46,821 bases of DNA, taken from contig JAICYD010000047.1 in the NCBI GenBank assembly GCA_025934375.1, positions 1 through 46,821 on the forward strand. Reading direction: 5' to 3'. The notes below the pieces were generated by a model. That model saw nothing but the letters and a program-made list of their open reading frames with translations. It had not been told where the DNA came from and made no database searches. Shown here piece after piece: positions 15,943 through 27,193 of the stretch; the stretch's first letter is position 1; each line of letters starts with the position of its first letter. This stretch comes from Streptosporangiaceae bacterium. Its GTDB lineage: Bacteria; Actinomycetota; Actinomycetes; Streptosporangiales; Streptosporangiaceae. A program made the translations under genes and the position numbers.

Positions 15943-16907
15943 GCCGCCACCTCCTCGGGGTCGTGCGAGCGGGTGCCGGTCAGGGTGAAGAAGACCTCAT
16001 CGAGGCTCGGCAGGTGCAGGGAGAACTCGTCCACGCCGATCCCGGCCGCGCGCAGCCGGGCCACCACGTCGGGGAGCACGTCATCGCCGTCAACCTGGAC
16101 GGTCAGCGTGCCGCGCCCGTCCGCCGCGGGGGCGCGGCCGCCGAGGCCGTCAATCTCCGCGAGGATGCGCCGCAGGTCGTCGTGGCGGGCCGGGTCAGCC
16201 GGCCGGACCGTCAGCCGCTGCCCGCCGACCACGCGCTTGAGCCCGTGCGGGGTGTCGTGCGCGATGACCTTGCCGTGGTTGAACACGGTGATCTCGTCGG
16301 CCAGGGCGTCGGCCTCCTCCAGGTACTGCGTGGTCAGCAGCACCGTGGAGCCGTCGCTGATGAGGCTGCGGACCACGTCCCACATGTCCTCGCGCTTGGC
16401 CGGGTCAAGGCCGGTGGTCGGCTCGTCCAAGAAGATCACCGACGGCCGGCCGACGAGGGAGGCGGCCAGGTCCAGGCGCCGGCGCATCCCGCCGGAGTAG
16501 TTCTTCGCCATCTTGCCCGCGGCCCCGGTGAGGTCGAACCACTCCAGCAGCTCGGCCGCCCGCGCCCGCGCCTGCTTGGGGGGCAGGTCGAGCAGCTGGC
16601 CGATCATGACCAGGTTCTGCGTCCCGGTCAGGTCCTCGTCCACTGAGGCGAACTGCCCGGTCAGGCCGACGCTCTCGCGCACCTTCTCCGGCTGGCGCAA
16701 GACGTCGAACCCGTTGACCCGCGCCGTCCCGGTGTCCGGCCGCAGCAACGTGGCGAGGATCCGGATGGCGGTGGTCTTCCCCGCGCCGTTCGGGCCGAGG
16801 ACCGCGTGAACGGTGCCGCGCCGCGCCGACAGGTCGACCCCGGCCAGCGCCTTCGTGTCCGCGAAGGACTTTGTGAGCCCCGTGGCTTCAATCGCTAGAT
16901 CTGTCAT
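15939..16907 (-). CDS. DrrA-like ABC exporter ATPase
   Basis: The 322-aa ATPase has Walker A GPNGAGKT (residues 38-45), the signature YSGGMRRRLDLA (about 138-149), Walker B VIFLDEPTTGLDP and the drug-exporter hallmark TTQYLEEADALAD. The C-terminal domain, with LPSLDEVFFTLTGT, is typical of DrrA-type subunits. Start ATG 16907 has GGAG just upstream; an upstream extension in frame to 17042 lacks family similarity. It lies divergent from the DUF255 gene. Confidence 0.92.
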   Translation of the reverse strand: MTDLAIEATGLTKSFADTKALAGVDLSARRGTVHAVLGPNGAGKTTAIRILATLLRPDTGTARVNGFDVLRQPEKVRESVGLTGQFASVDEDLTGTQNLVMIGQLLDLPPKQARARAAELLEWFDLTGAAGKMAKNYSGGMRRRLDLAASLVGRPSVIFLDEPTTGLDPAKREDMWDVVRSLISDGSTVLLTTQYLEEADALADEITVFNHGKVIAHDTPHGLKRVVGGQRLTVRPADPARHDDLRRILAEIDGLGGRAPAADGRGTLTVQVDGDDVLPDVVARLRAAGIGVDEFSLHLPSLDEVFFTLTGTRSHDPEEVAA

Positions 16908-17027
16908 GCTCCTAGGATTGGCGTGGCTGCTGGCAGCCCGCGCACATCCGGCTGTCACGAGAACGGCGGCGCTGGCACCGGGCTGGCGGCGCGCTGGCGG
17001 GACAGGCGCTGGTGGGACAATAGGCGC

Positions 17028-19208
<2,181 letters not shown>

Positions 19209-19217
19209 ACAAGCCGT

Positions 19218-20696
19218 ATGAAAGACCCAAACAATCGATCGCGGACTGGACGAATGCCCGACTTTTGCGGCATCTTTACACATGTGCACCTGAGCGACGC
19301 CAGGCTCCGCCGAGCCGCGATAGCGATCAGGCGGCGCGCGCTGCCGGTCGGCATCGCGGCGACCGCCGCACTCGGCGTTGCGGCCGGCGTGACCATCTCA
19401 GCGTTCGCCAACCCGCCCAGCATCTCCGGGGACGGGACCTCCGCCATCAGCATCTCGGGCGACAGCGCTGACTCCGGGAACGGTGCCTCAGGGAGCATCC
19501 CCGGGGACAGCATCTCGGGCGACTCCATCTCGGGGGACTCGGCGACGGACCTCGCCGCGGTGACCGCGCTGCCGGACGTCAAGCCGATGACCGGCAAGAC
19601 GTCGGTGGTCGGCTACGCGCCCGCGACCACCATGGCGATGCAGTCCAAGGCCGTGATCCCGGCGGTCACCCCCCAGCGCGCGCCCGTGGTCGCCCCTTTG
19701 AAGCAAACGCGGGTCGCGGCCCTGATGGTCGTCGCGCCGTCCACGCTTTCGCCGGCGGTGCTCGCCGCCGTCGCCGGGGCCGCCAACGTGACCGCCGCTG
19801 AGCCTGTCGAGGCGGTCCGGGTGAAGGTCAACGGCACGCTCACGGCGCTGCTGGGGGTGAGCCCGTCGGGGTTCCGGGGCTTCGCCGCGCAAGCGACCGC
19901 CGCCTCCGACAACCTGTGGCGCGGCGTGGCCGGCGGCGGGATCGCCGTCTCCTACACCATGGGCAAGCTGGATCACCTGCCGCTGGGCGGAACGGTCACG
20001 CTGAGCGGGACGCGTGACCAGAAGCTGCGCGTGGTGGCGTTCGGCACGCTCGGCATCGGCGGGGTCGACGCCGTCGTCTCCCACAACGTCGCCCGCTCGC
20101 TCGGCGCCCCGGTCAACAACGCGATCGTCATCAGCATCCGAGGCACCGACGTCAGCGGCGCGGCGGCCGCGGTCGCCAAGCTAATCCCCAAGGGCGCCGG
20201 CGTCCAGCAACTGGTCACCGTGGTGAGCTCCGGCCAGGCTGGCTCCGGCATTGCCGGGGCGGGCGCTGCCACGGCCGCCTCCGCCTCGACGCCGCAGCTC
20301 AACGCGATGCTCGCCGCCGCGATGAGCCGCCAGGGCAAGCCGTACGTGTGGGGCGGCAACGGCCCGAACGTCTTCGACTGCTCCGGCCTCGTCAAGTGGT
20401 CCTTCGCCCAGGCGGGCATCGTCATGCCCCGCGTCGCCGCCGACCAGGCCCTGGCCGGCCCGGCCGTCCCGGTCAGCCAGCTCCAGCCGGGTGACCTGCT
20501 CTTCTACCACACGGACGCGACCGCGCCCAACTACATCTCGCACGTCGCGATCTACATCGGCAAGGGCTGGATGATCCAGGCGCCCGAGCCCGGCAAGAAC
20601 GTCGAGGTGGTCCCGGCCGACCTCGGCAGCGAGTTCGCCGGCGCGATCCGCGTCAGCCCCGCCCAGGCCGCCTCCGTGGCCGGGCACGTCGCCTGA
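19218..20696 (+). CDS. Secreted NlpC/P60 cell-wall peptidase
   Basis: The 492-aa protein has a basic N-terminus and a hydrophobic segment (about 40-65) ending near SAFANPP, so it is exported or membrane-anchored. A low-complexity SISGDS-type repeat (about 72-110) follows, then a long middle region without a recognised domain, and a C-terminal NlpC/P60 domain with the catalytic Cys in FDCSGLVKWSF, His in ISHVAIYIG and a polar third residue in IQAPEPG. These enzymes cut peptide bonds in peptidoglycan stems. The start is uncertain: 19218 or ATG 19254. It begins ten bases after the DUF255 stop. I see no ydaO riboswitch in this short gap. Confidence 0.85.
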   Translation: MKDPNNRSRTGRMPDFCGIFTHVHLSDARLRRAAIAIRRRALPVGIAATAALGVAAGVTISAFANPPSISGDGTSAISISGDSADSGNGASGSIPGDSISGDSISGDSATDLAAVTALPDVKPMTGKTSVVGYAPATTMAMQSKAVIPAVTPQRAPVVAPLKQTRVAALMVVAPSTLSPAVLAAVAGAANVTAAEPVEAVRVKVNGTLTALLGVSPSGFRGFAAQATAASDNLWRGVAGGGIAVSYTMGKLDHLPLGGTVTLSGTRDQKLRVVAFGTLGIGGVDAVVSHNVARSLGAPVNNAIVISIRGTDVSGAAAAVAKLIPKGAGVQQLVTVVSSGQAGSGIAGAGAATAASASTPQLNAMLAAAMSRQGKPYVWGGNGPNVFDCSGLVKWSFAQAGIVMPRVAADQALAGPAVPVSQLQPGDLLFYHTDATAPNYISHVAIYIGKGWMIQAPEPGKNVEVVPADLGSEFAGAIRVSPAQAASVAGHVA

Positions 20697-20835
20697 GAGT
20701 TGTTACCCTTCCCGCTCTTTCCGAGTACGCGCTTTTGCGGAACACTCGTCGTGAATGGCGCGAATACCAATACTTGGGCGGGACGCGGTAGACGCGGTAA
20801 GGGTGGGGTGGGTTATCTTGCGTGCCAAGAGCATT

Positions 20836-23619
20836 ATGGGTGGAAATAGAAAAGGCTGGGGTGCGAGGGGCTGGATTTCCGGCACGTTCCTCCTGGTATC
20901 AACAGTTGCTTCGGCCGCGATTGTCGTCGGAGCGGCGACCAGCGCGCGAGGGGCGGACGCGTCGCATCCCGTGCCCGGCACCGGGACCGCCTCCGTCCGG
21001 GCGCGGCTTCAGGCCCACGCAAGCCCGGCGGACGCGATGAACGGCCTGACCCCATTCGCGTCGGCGGCAGGCAAGGTCTACATGTCCGAGGACGCCATCG
21101 GCACCAGCGACCCGGCCGGCGGCCCGGTGCTGGTCCGCAAGCGCGACGGGTCAGCCACCGTGCAGGCCGCCTACCTGCTCGCGGCCGGGGTGCCCGATTA
21201 CACGATCGTGGACGGGGACATCACCCTCAACGGGACGTCCTTGTCGTTCCCGGCCGCGAACAGCGTGGTGAACGCCTTGTCACATACCGACGGCCCGATC
21301 AACAGCGTCTGGACTGACGTCACGTCCATCGTCAAGCCGGTGGTGGACGCCGCCCCCGCCGGGAACGTCACGTTCACCGCGGCCGAGCCGAACTCCGGGA
21401 TCACCCCGGACACCGATGACATCGACGGCGAGATCCTGGCCGTCATCATGCAGGACCCGACGCTGCCGGCTGACAATACCGTCAGCTTCGAGTTCGGCGC
21501 GCTTAACGCGACCGGTGACACCTACTCGATCGGGCTGGCCCAGCCGCTCAACCTCGGCAACAAGAACCTGGCCCTGACCATGAGCATCGGTGACTCGTTC
21601 GGCTACCAAGGGCCGCCGGCCACCGCCACTGACAACAATAACCAGTTCAGCGACATCACCGTCAACGGAGCCAAGCTCACGTCGTCGGCCGGCGGCAACG
21701 ATGACTCGGCCTGCAAGCTCCATAAACCCCAGGACTTCGCCAGCTGCGGCAACGGCGAGCTCATCACCGTGGGCGGTGTCGGCGACAGCACGGCGAACCC
21801 GCCCGACCCCAGCGCTACCCCCGCCACCTGCACGACTGCTCCGCCGCGATGCGACGATGAGCTGTACAACCTGCTGCCGCTCGTCCGCGACGGCGATACC
21901 TCGATCAAGGTGAACACCGACAACCCGTCCCAGGACGACAACATCTTCTTCACCGGATTCGAGCTTGACTCCGCGGTCGCGGTGGTCGGCGCGGGCGCCA
22001 CCCTCAGCCCGGCGAGCGGCAGCAGCCTGCTGGGCACGCCGTACACCTTGACGGCGAAGGTGCAAGACTCCGCCGGCAACCCCGTGGCCAGCCAGGCGGT
22101 GACCTTCACGGTGCTGTCCGGGCCCGACGAGGGCCTCACGCATCAGGCGACCACCGATGCCACGGGCTCGGCCGCCTTCACCTACTCCGGAGGGGCGATC
22201 ACCGGAGCGTCGGTTGGCCAGGACGCGGTGCAGGCGAGCTTCGCCGGCCCGAACGAGAACGCGGTGGTGTCGAATACCGCGACGGTTAACTGGACGACGG
22301 CGACGACCCTGGCGACCTCGCTGTCGGGCGGCGGTAAGGCGGGCGCGAAGGTCAGCGTGTTCGCCGGGACCCCGGTGAGCGATACCGCGACGCTGTCCGG
22401 GACGAACGCGCCGTCGGCGACGGGGACGGTGACCTACACCGTGTACTCGGACGCCAGCTGCACCAAGGTGGCCGCCAGCCCCGGGGCGAAGACGGCTACC
22501 GGCGGGGTGGCGCCCTCGTCGACGGCGGTGGCGCTGTCCGCGGTGGGCACCTACTACTGGAAGGCCGCCTACTCCGGCGACACCAGGAACGCCGCCTCCG
22601 TAAGCGACTGCGGGCCTGCTGGCGAGGTGGAGACGGTAACCACGCCCCCTCCGGCCACGTCCCTGACCACCACGCTGACCGGCGCCGGCCTGTCCGGCGC
22701 CAAGCTCACCATCCCGTCCGGCCAGCCAGCGCGGGACATTGCCACCCTGTCCGGCGTGAACGCCGCGAAGGCGACCGGCGCCATGACGTTCAAGGCGTAC
22801 TCCGACAGCAGGTGCACCCGGGCCGTCGCGTCCCAGGTGACCACGCTGATCGCCAGGGGCCGGGCGACCTCGGGCGCGCCGGTCCTGGCGGCCGGCACGT
22901 ACTACTGGACGGCCAGCTACAGCGGGGACGCGGCCAACCGGGCCTCCGCCAGCCCGTGCGGGGCTGAGGTGCTGACCGTCAAGGCGGCCGCCGGGCGGCC
23001 CGGTTCGGTCCCCGTCATCGATACCGTGACCGGCACCTCCTCCGCTACGTCGGCGACCGCCAGGGTCCTCACCACCGTCCCCGGCGACCTGGTCGTCGCC
23101 TTCGTCGCCGGGACCGGGCCGGCGAACCGCCGCCAGGCGTCCACGGTCACCGGCGGCGGGCTGACCTGGTTCCTGATCAGCCGGCAGAACGCGCCCGGCA
23201 ACGACAGCGAGGTGTGGGCGGCCCTGCCGTCCGGCAAGCTCAGCAGCGCCGCCATCACGGCCAAGGCCAGCATCAGCGGCTTCGATGAGATGCTCATGAT
23301 CGTCGCGTTCAAGAGCGCCACCGGCATCGGCCCGGAGTCGTTCGCGAGCGCCGCCGCGGGCGCGCCGAAGGCCACGCTGAAGACCACCGTCGCCAACTCG
23401 TGGGTGTTCGGCCTCGGCACCGACTGGCACCGGTTCGCCGCCCGGACCCCCGGCGCGGGCCAGCTCATCTTCGCCCAGGAGCAAGGCGCCCCGGCCAAGG
23501 CGACCGCCTGGATCCAGGCCGCCGCCAACGTCACCCCCAAGGCGGGCACCGCGGTGCCCGTCAACGACACCGTCCCCGCCAGCGACCCCTTTAACCTTCT
23601 GCTAGTAGCCATCCAGTAG
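20836..23619 (+). CDS. Large secreted protein with Ig-like repeats
   Basis: The 927-aa product begins at ATG 20836, giving a clear signal peptide (ISGTFLLVSTVASAAIVVGA). Residues about 70-380 form a beta-rich region of unknown family with Cys pairs. About 385-485 resembles a Big_1-type Ig domain (AKVQDSAGNPVASQAVTFTV). Two related Ig-like repeats follow (each with CTK/CTR near the middle and GTYYWKAAYSGD or GTYYWTASYSGD at the end), then a C-terminal beta-rich module. No LPXTG or membrane anchor is seen, so it is probably released. An in-frame upstream ATG (20755) would place 27 residues before the signal peptide. The function is likely adhesive or structural (inference). Confidence 0.78.
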   Translation: MGGNRKGWGARGWISGTFLLVSTVASAAIVVGAATSARGADASHPVPGTGTASVRARLQAHASPADAMNGLTPFASAAGKVYMSEDAIGTSDPAGGPVLVRKRDGSATVQAAYLLAAGVPDYTIVDGDITLNGTSLSFPAANSVVNALSHTDGPINSVWTDVTSIVKPVVDAAPAGNVTFTAAEPNSGITPDTDDIDGEILAVIMQDPTLPADNTVSFEFGALNATGDTYSIGLAQPLNLGNKNLALTMSIGDSFGYQGPPATATDNNNQFSDITVNGAKLTSSAGGNDDSACKLHKPQDFASCGNGELITVGGVGDSTANPPDPSATPATCTTAPPRCDDELYNLLPLVRDGDTSIKVNTDNPSQDDNIFFTGFELDSAVAVVGAGATLSPASGSSLLGTPYTLTAKVQDSAGNPVASQAVTFTVLSGPDEGLTHQATTDATGSAAFTYSGGAITGASVGQDAVQASFAGPNENAVVSNTATVNWTTATTLATSLSGGGKAGAKVSVFAGTPVSDTATLSGTNAPSATGTVTYTVYSDASCTKVAASPGAKTATGGVAPSSTAVALSAVGTYYWKAAYSGDTRNAASVSDCGPAGEVETVTTPPPATSLTTTLTGAGLSGAKLTIPSGQPARDIATLSGVNAAKATGAMTFKAYSDSRCTRAVASQVTTLIARGRATSGAPVLAAGTYYWTASYSGDAANRASASPCGAEVLTVKAAAGRPGSVPVIDTVTGTSSATSATARVLTTVPGDLVVAFVAGTGPANRRQASTVTGGGLTWFLISRQNAPGNDSEVWAALPSGKLSSAAITAKASISGFDEMLMIVAFKSATGIGPESFASAAAGAPKATLKTTVANSWVFGLGTDWHRFAARTPGAGQLIFAQEQGAPAKATAWIQAAANVTPKAGTAVPVNDTVPASDPFNLLLVAIQ

Positions 23620-23858
23620 CTGTGCTTTCCGGCCTGCGGGGCGGGCCTCGTCGTTCCCGGCCCGTGGCGCGCGGTGGCGCCGTACATGGGACCTCGGCGG
23701 CATGTTCTTGGTGGCTGTAGGAGCCGAAGCTGCCACTCGCTGGCGCTCGCTTCACCTCGCGTTTCCCCGTCCGAATCCTTGGGCTTTGCCCCTCACCGAC
23801 GCCCGTGACTCGCCGCCGCTTGCCCTTGCCGCTTCCCCTTGACCCGGTCGATTTGCAG
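23620..23858. other. Intergenic stretch
   Basis: I see no gene, RNA or clear terminator here. The segment leads into the AT-rich palindrome at 23859. Confidence 0.5.
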
Positions 23859-23874
23859 TGTAATCATGATTACA
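23859..23874. promoter_or_regulatory. Perfect 16-bp palindrome overlapping a start codon
   Basis: TGTAATCATGATTACA is a perfect AT-rich palindrome whose last base is the A of the downstream ATG. In this GC-rich region it is very likely a protein-binding operator; the neighbouring RHH-like protein may be its own regulator (inference). Confidence 0.75.
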
Positions 23875-24425
23875 TGAGTACAGATGAAGAGTCGTCCACC
23901 GACACTCCCCGTACCGGCGGGGCCGGGCAGGTGCGCGGGTGGTTCGCCGGGCGGCTGCCAGATGAGTGGTTCACCGGGCCCGCCGAGGTCACCGTGGACC
24001 GCGAGGAGATCACGATCGTCGGGACGCTGGCCGAGCCGGACCCCGACGATAACGCGACCGACGCCGAGCGCGCCTCGGCCGCCGAGGGACGGATCAAGCG
24101 GTTCCGCGAGGACACCCGCAACCGGCGGATCGAGATCGCCCGGGAGGCCGAGCACCGCTTCCGGCGCAAGATCGCCTGGGGCGTCAAGTGCGGCGCCGCC
24201 AGCGAGATGTTCACTACCTTGTCGGTCCCGGTGATGACCCGGCTGCGCCAGCCGGAGCGGCGGGTCCTCGACACCCTGGTGGACGCCGGCGTCGCCCGCA
24301 GCCGCAGCGACGCCCTGGCCTGGTGCGTAAGGCTGACCGGCGAGCACGCCGACGCGTGGCTGGCCGAGCTGCGCTCCGCCCTCCAGCGGGTTGAGGAGGT
24401 GCGCGCCCAGGGCCCGACCGGCTGA
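23874..24425 (+). CDS. Conserved hypothetical with RHH-like C-terminus
   Basis: The 183-aa protein starts at ATG 23874; an in-frame extension to 23805 lacks a ribosome-binding site and runs through the palindrome. The acidic N-terminal third is followed by a basic helical stretch (RIKRFREDTRNRRIEIAREA) and a C-terminal region (RRVLDTLVDAGVARSRSDAL) whose strand-helix-helix pattern resembles ribbon-helix-helix DNA-binding proteins. No enzymatic motif is visible. The palindrome at its own start suggests an autoregulated DNA-binding protein, unproven. Confidence 0.7.
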   Translation: MSTDEESSTDTPRTGGAGQVRGWFAGRLPDEWFTGPAEVTVDREEITIVGTLAEPDPDDNATDAERASAAEGRIKRFREDTRNRRIEIAREAEHRFRRKIAWGVKCGAASEMFTTLSVPVMTRLRQPERRVLDTLVDAGVARSRSDALAWCVRLTGEHADAWLAELRSALQRVEEVRAQGPTG

Positions 24426-24629
24426 GCCTTCCCCGCCCGTGCCAACCCGCTTATCCGGCCTCCAGGTAACCCTCAGGCGAACGCGAGACGATAAAGTCAC
24501 GCGGCTACCCCCGGTCGGATACCGTGACTAGGGACGATCAAAGTGGCAGGCGCCGACTTTGGCAGGCCCTGCCCTCGCAGGCGCGTCCCTTTGCATGCGG
24601 TGATGGCGCGGAGCGCGGAAAGGGAGTTC

Positions 24630-25391
24630 ATGGATCTGCGCGACCTGGCATACCGGCTGTACGAGCGCAGGCTCGAGGCCTCCCTCGTCGGCACGGCGAT
24701 CCCCAAGCACGTCGGCGTCATGTGTGACGGGAACCGCCGCTGGGCGCGCATGGCGGGGCTAACCGACGTCAGCAAGGGGCACCGCAAGGGCGCGGACAAG
24801 ATCTTCGAGCTGCTCCAGTGGTGCAAGGAGACAGGGGTCGAGGTCGTCACCCTCTGGCTGCTGTCCACCGACAACCTCAGCCGCCCCGGGGAAGAGCTCG
24901 CCCCGCTGCTGAAGATCATCGAGAACACCGTGACCGGCCTGGTCGACGAGGGCTGGCGGGTAAACCCGATGGGCGCGCTGGACCTGCTGCCCGGTGACAT
25001 GACGCGCACCCTCAAGGACGCCGCCGAGACAACCGCGCACAATCCCGGCCTGCTCGTCAACGTCGCCGTCTGCTACGGCGGCCGCCGCGAGATCGCCGAC
25101 GCGGTCCGCTCGCTGCTGCACGAGCACGCCAGCCGGGGCACCACGATCGAGGAGCTGGCCGAGATCCTCGACGTCGAGCACATCGCCGAGCACCTGTACA
25201 CAGCCGGCCAGCCCGACCCTGACCTGGTCATCCGCACGAGCGGCGAACAGCGCCTGGGCGGGTTCCTGTTGTGGCAATCGACACACTCTGAGTTCTACTT
25301 CTGCGACGCGTACTGGCCCGCCTTCCGCAAGGTCGACTTCCTGCGGGCCCTTCGGTCCTATGCCGAACGTAACCGCCGCTTTGGCGCGTAG
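24630..25391 (+). CDS. cis-Prenyltransferase (UppS-like isoprenyl diphosphate synthase)
   Basis: The 253-aa enzyme has the cis-prenyltransferase signature HVGVMCDGNRRWA, with the catalytic Asp at about residue 33, then GHRKGADKI, the WLLSTDNLSRP block, VAVCYGGRREI and the C-terminal DLVIRTSGEQRLGGFLLWQ and FCDAYWPAF. It condenses isopentenyl diphosphate to make Z-polyprenyl diphosphates, the lipid carriers of cell-wall synthesis; chain length cannot be read here. ATG 24630 follows AGGGAG; frames extend upstream but without similarity. The usual MDGN is CDGN here. It lies upstream of a PhoH gene on the same strand. Confidence 0.92.
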   Translation: MDLRDLAYRLYERRLEASLVGTAIPKHVGVMCDGNRRWARMAGLTDVSKGHRKGADKIFELLQWCKETGVEVVTLWLLSTDNLSRPGEELAPLLKIIENTVTGLVDEGWRVNPMGALDLLPGDMTRTLKDAAETTAHNPGLLVNVAVCYGGRREIADAVRSLLHEHASRGTTIEELAEILDVEHIAEHLYTAGQPDPDLVIRTSGEQRLGGFLLWQSTHSEFYFCDAYWPAFRKVDFLRALRSYAERNRRFGA

Positions 25392-25644
25392 CCTGCGTAA
25401 AGTCACGAGTGTTGGGCCTTTAATAACACCTGGATCACGGGTACCTTCATAGTTGGCGGGTGGCTCCATGGCCCCCCGTCGCGGGAGGCCCCCTGACGTA
25501 CGCAGATGCGTCGCGAGAGGGCCGGTGCGGCCCTCATCAGCGGGGCGGCCCCGGTCCGACCGACACGTTTGTCCCCGGCGGGCCCGGGGCTGGCGTGTCC
25601 GATCCGCGACGCTGGCCCCGAGCCACGCGTCCAGGGGAGTTTGC

Positions 25645-26955
25645 GTGGCCAACTCTGTGCACCGTCACACCTACGTCCTCGACACGAGCGTCCTGCTCTC
25701 TGACCCAGCGGCCATCACGCGATTCGATGAGCATCACGTGGTCATCCCGGTCGTGGTCATCACCGAGCTGGAAGCCAAGCGTCACCATCCCGAGCTGGGG
25801 TACTTCGCCCGCCAGGCGCTGCGGCACCTGGACGACCTCCGGGTCGAGTACGGGCGCCTGGACACCGAGCTGCCCGTAGGGTCGCTCGGCGGGACCCTCC
25901 GGGTAGAGCTCAACCACATCGACGCGGCAGTCCTGCCAGCCGGCTTCCGGCTCGGGGACAACGACACCCGCATCCTCTCCGTAGCCCGCAGCCTCGCCAA
26001 CGAGGGCCACGACGTGGTCCTGGTCAGCAAGGACGTGCCGCTGCGGGTCAAGGCCGCCGCGATCGGCCTGGAGGCGCAGGAGTACCGCGCGGAGCTGCCC
26101 GTGGACTCGGGCTGGATGGGCATGGCGGAGCTGTCCGTCGGCAGTGACGACATCGAGGCGCTGTACGAGCACGGAGTCCTGGACCTGGAGGCGGCCCGCC
26201 ACTTCCCCTGCCACACGGGGCTGGTGCTGTGCAGCGCCAGCGGCAGCGGCGGCGCGCTGGGCCGGATGCGCCCGGACAAGCAGATCCAGCTGGTGCGCGG
26301 GGACCGGGAGGCATTCGGCCTGCACGGCCGGTCCGCTGAGCAGCGCGTCGCGCTGGACCTGCTGCTGGATCCCGAGATCGGGATCGTCAGCATGGGCGGC
26401 CGGGCCGGCACCGGGAAGTCAGCCCTGGCGTTGTGCGCGGGCCTGGAGGCCGTCATGGAACGCCGCCAGCACCGCAAGGTCATCGTCTTCCGCCCGCTGT
26501 ACGCGGTCGGCGGCCAGGAGCTCGGTTACCTGCCGGGCTCGGAGGCCGAGAAGATGAATCCGTGGGGCCAGGCGGTCTACGACACGCTCGGCGCGCTCAC
26601 CACGCAAGAGGTGATCGACGAGCTCATCGCCCGCGACATGCTCGAGGTGCTGCCGCTGACCCACATCCGGGGCCGCAGCCTCCACGACGCCTTCGTCATC
26701 GTGGACGAGGCGCAGTCGCTGGAGCGCGGGGTCCTGCTCACGGTGCTGTCCCGCATCGGCGCCGGGTCCCGGGTCGTGCTCACCCATGACGTCGGGCAGC
26801 GGGACAACCTGCGCGTCGGCCGGCACGACGGCGTCATCGCGGTCATCGAGAAGCTCAAGGGCCACCCGCTGTTCGCTCACGTGACGCTCACCCGCTCCGA
26901 GCGCTCCGCGATCGCCGCCCTGGTGACCGACCTCCTGGAGGACCCCGCCCTCTAA
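25645..26955 (+). CDS. PIN-PhoH fusion (PhoH2-type ATPase/RNase)
   Basis: The 436-aa protein joins an N-terminal PIN domain (YVLDTSVLLSD with an acidic Asp near 13, VVITELEAKRH, GDNDTRILSVA, VSKDVPLRVKA) to a C-terminal PhoH ATPase (Walker A GRAGTGKS near 251-258, Walker B FVIVDEAQSL near 350, THDVGQRDN). PhoH2 proteins act as helicase-coupled RNases in mycobacteria. GTG 25645 has AGGGGAG five bases upstream; the longer frame from 25453 is not supported by similarity. A strong terminator follows. About 250 bases upstream hold no gene I can identify. Confidence 0.9.
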   Translation: MANSVHRHTYVLDTSVLLSDPAAITRFDEHHVVIPVVVITELEAKRHHPELGYFARQALRHLDDLRVEYGRLDTELPVGSLGGTLRVELNHIDAAVLPAGFRLGDNDTRILSVARSLANEGHDVVLVSKDVPLRVKAAAIGLEAQEYRAELPVDSGWMGMAELSVGSDDIEALYEHGVLDLEAARHFPCHTGLVLCSASGSGGALGRMRPDKQIQLVRGDREAFGLHGRSAEQRVALDLLLDPEIGIVSMGGRAGTGKSALALCAGLEAVMERRQHRKVIVFRPLYAVGGQELGYLPGSEAEKMNPWGQAVYDTLGALTTQEVIDELIARDMLEVLPLTHIRGRSLHDAFVIVDEAQSLERGVLLTVLSRIGAGSRVVLTHDVGQRDNLRVGRHDGVIAVIEKLKGHPLFAHVTLTRSERSAIAALVTDLLEDPAL

Positions 26956-26974
26956 CGAGAGCGCTCGCGAGAAC

Positions 26975-27014
26975 GTTTGGGTTTTCCGGTGTGGTAGCAC
27001 CGGAAAACCCAAAC
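26975..27014. terminator. 17-bp perfect hairpin after PhoH
   Basis: A perfect 17-bp inverted repeat (26975-26991 with 26998-27014) closes a 6-base loop 20 bases after the PhoH stop. Stem strength and position fit a rho-independent-like terminator, though no T run follows. Confidence 0.85.
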
Positions 27015-27193
27015 ATATTCGGCTGTGCGACGCGACGGTAGTATGGGCCGGTAAAGCAGCAGGTGAGATGGTCTGCCCGCCTCGAATGTCGGCACCTAGC
27101 GCTAGGGTGGCGGCACCCCCGGGTGGGAGGGGCCGGTCCCTAGTTCTCGCTGTATGCCGTAACCAGCCGGGGTAGCCCAATAAACTTCTACGC
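27015..27193 (+). promoter_or_regulatory. Leader region of the glycosyltransferase gene
   Basis: This segment between the PhoH terminator and the next start holds a TAGTAT -10-like hexamer (27050-27055) and then GC-rich inverted repeats. A structured leader is possible, but it matches no riboswitch I know. Confidence 0.3.

Noticed and set aside
19209..19217. ydaO (c-di-AMP) riboswitch before the NlpC/P60 gene
   Set aside because: Such switches often precede actinobacterial cell-wall hydrolase genes, but the gap here is only about ten bases.
21280..23484. Long minus-strand frame inside the Ig-repeat gene
   Set aside because: Same shadow composition; no domain, no ribosome-binding site, and the plus-strand gene has a signal peptide and repeats.
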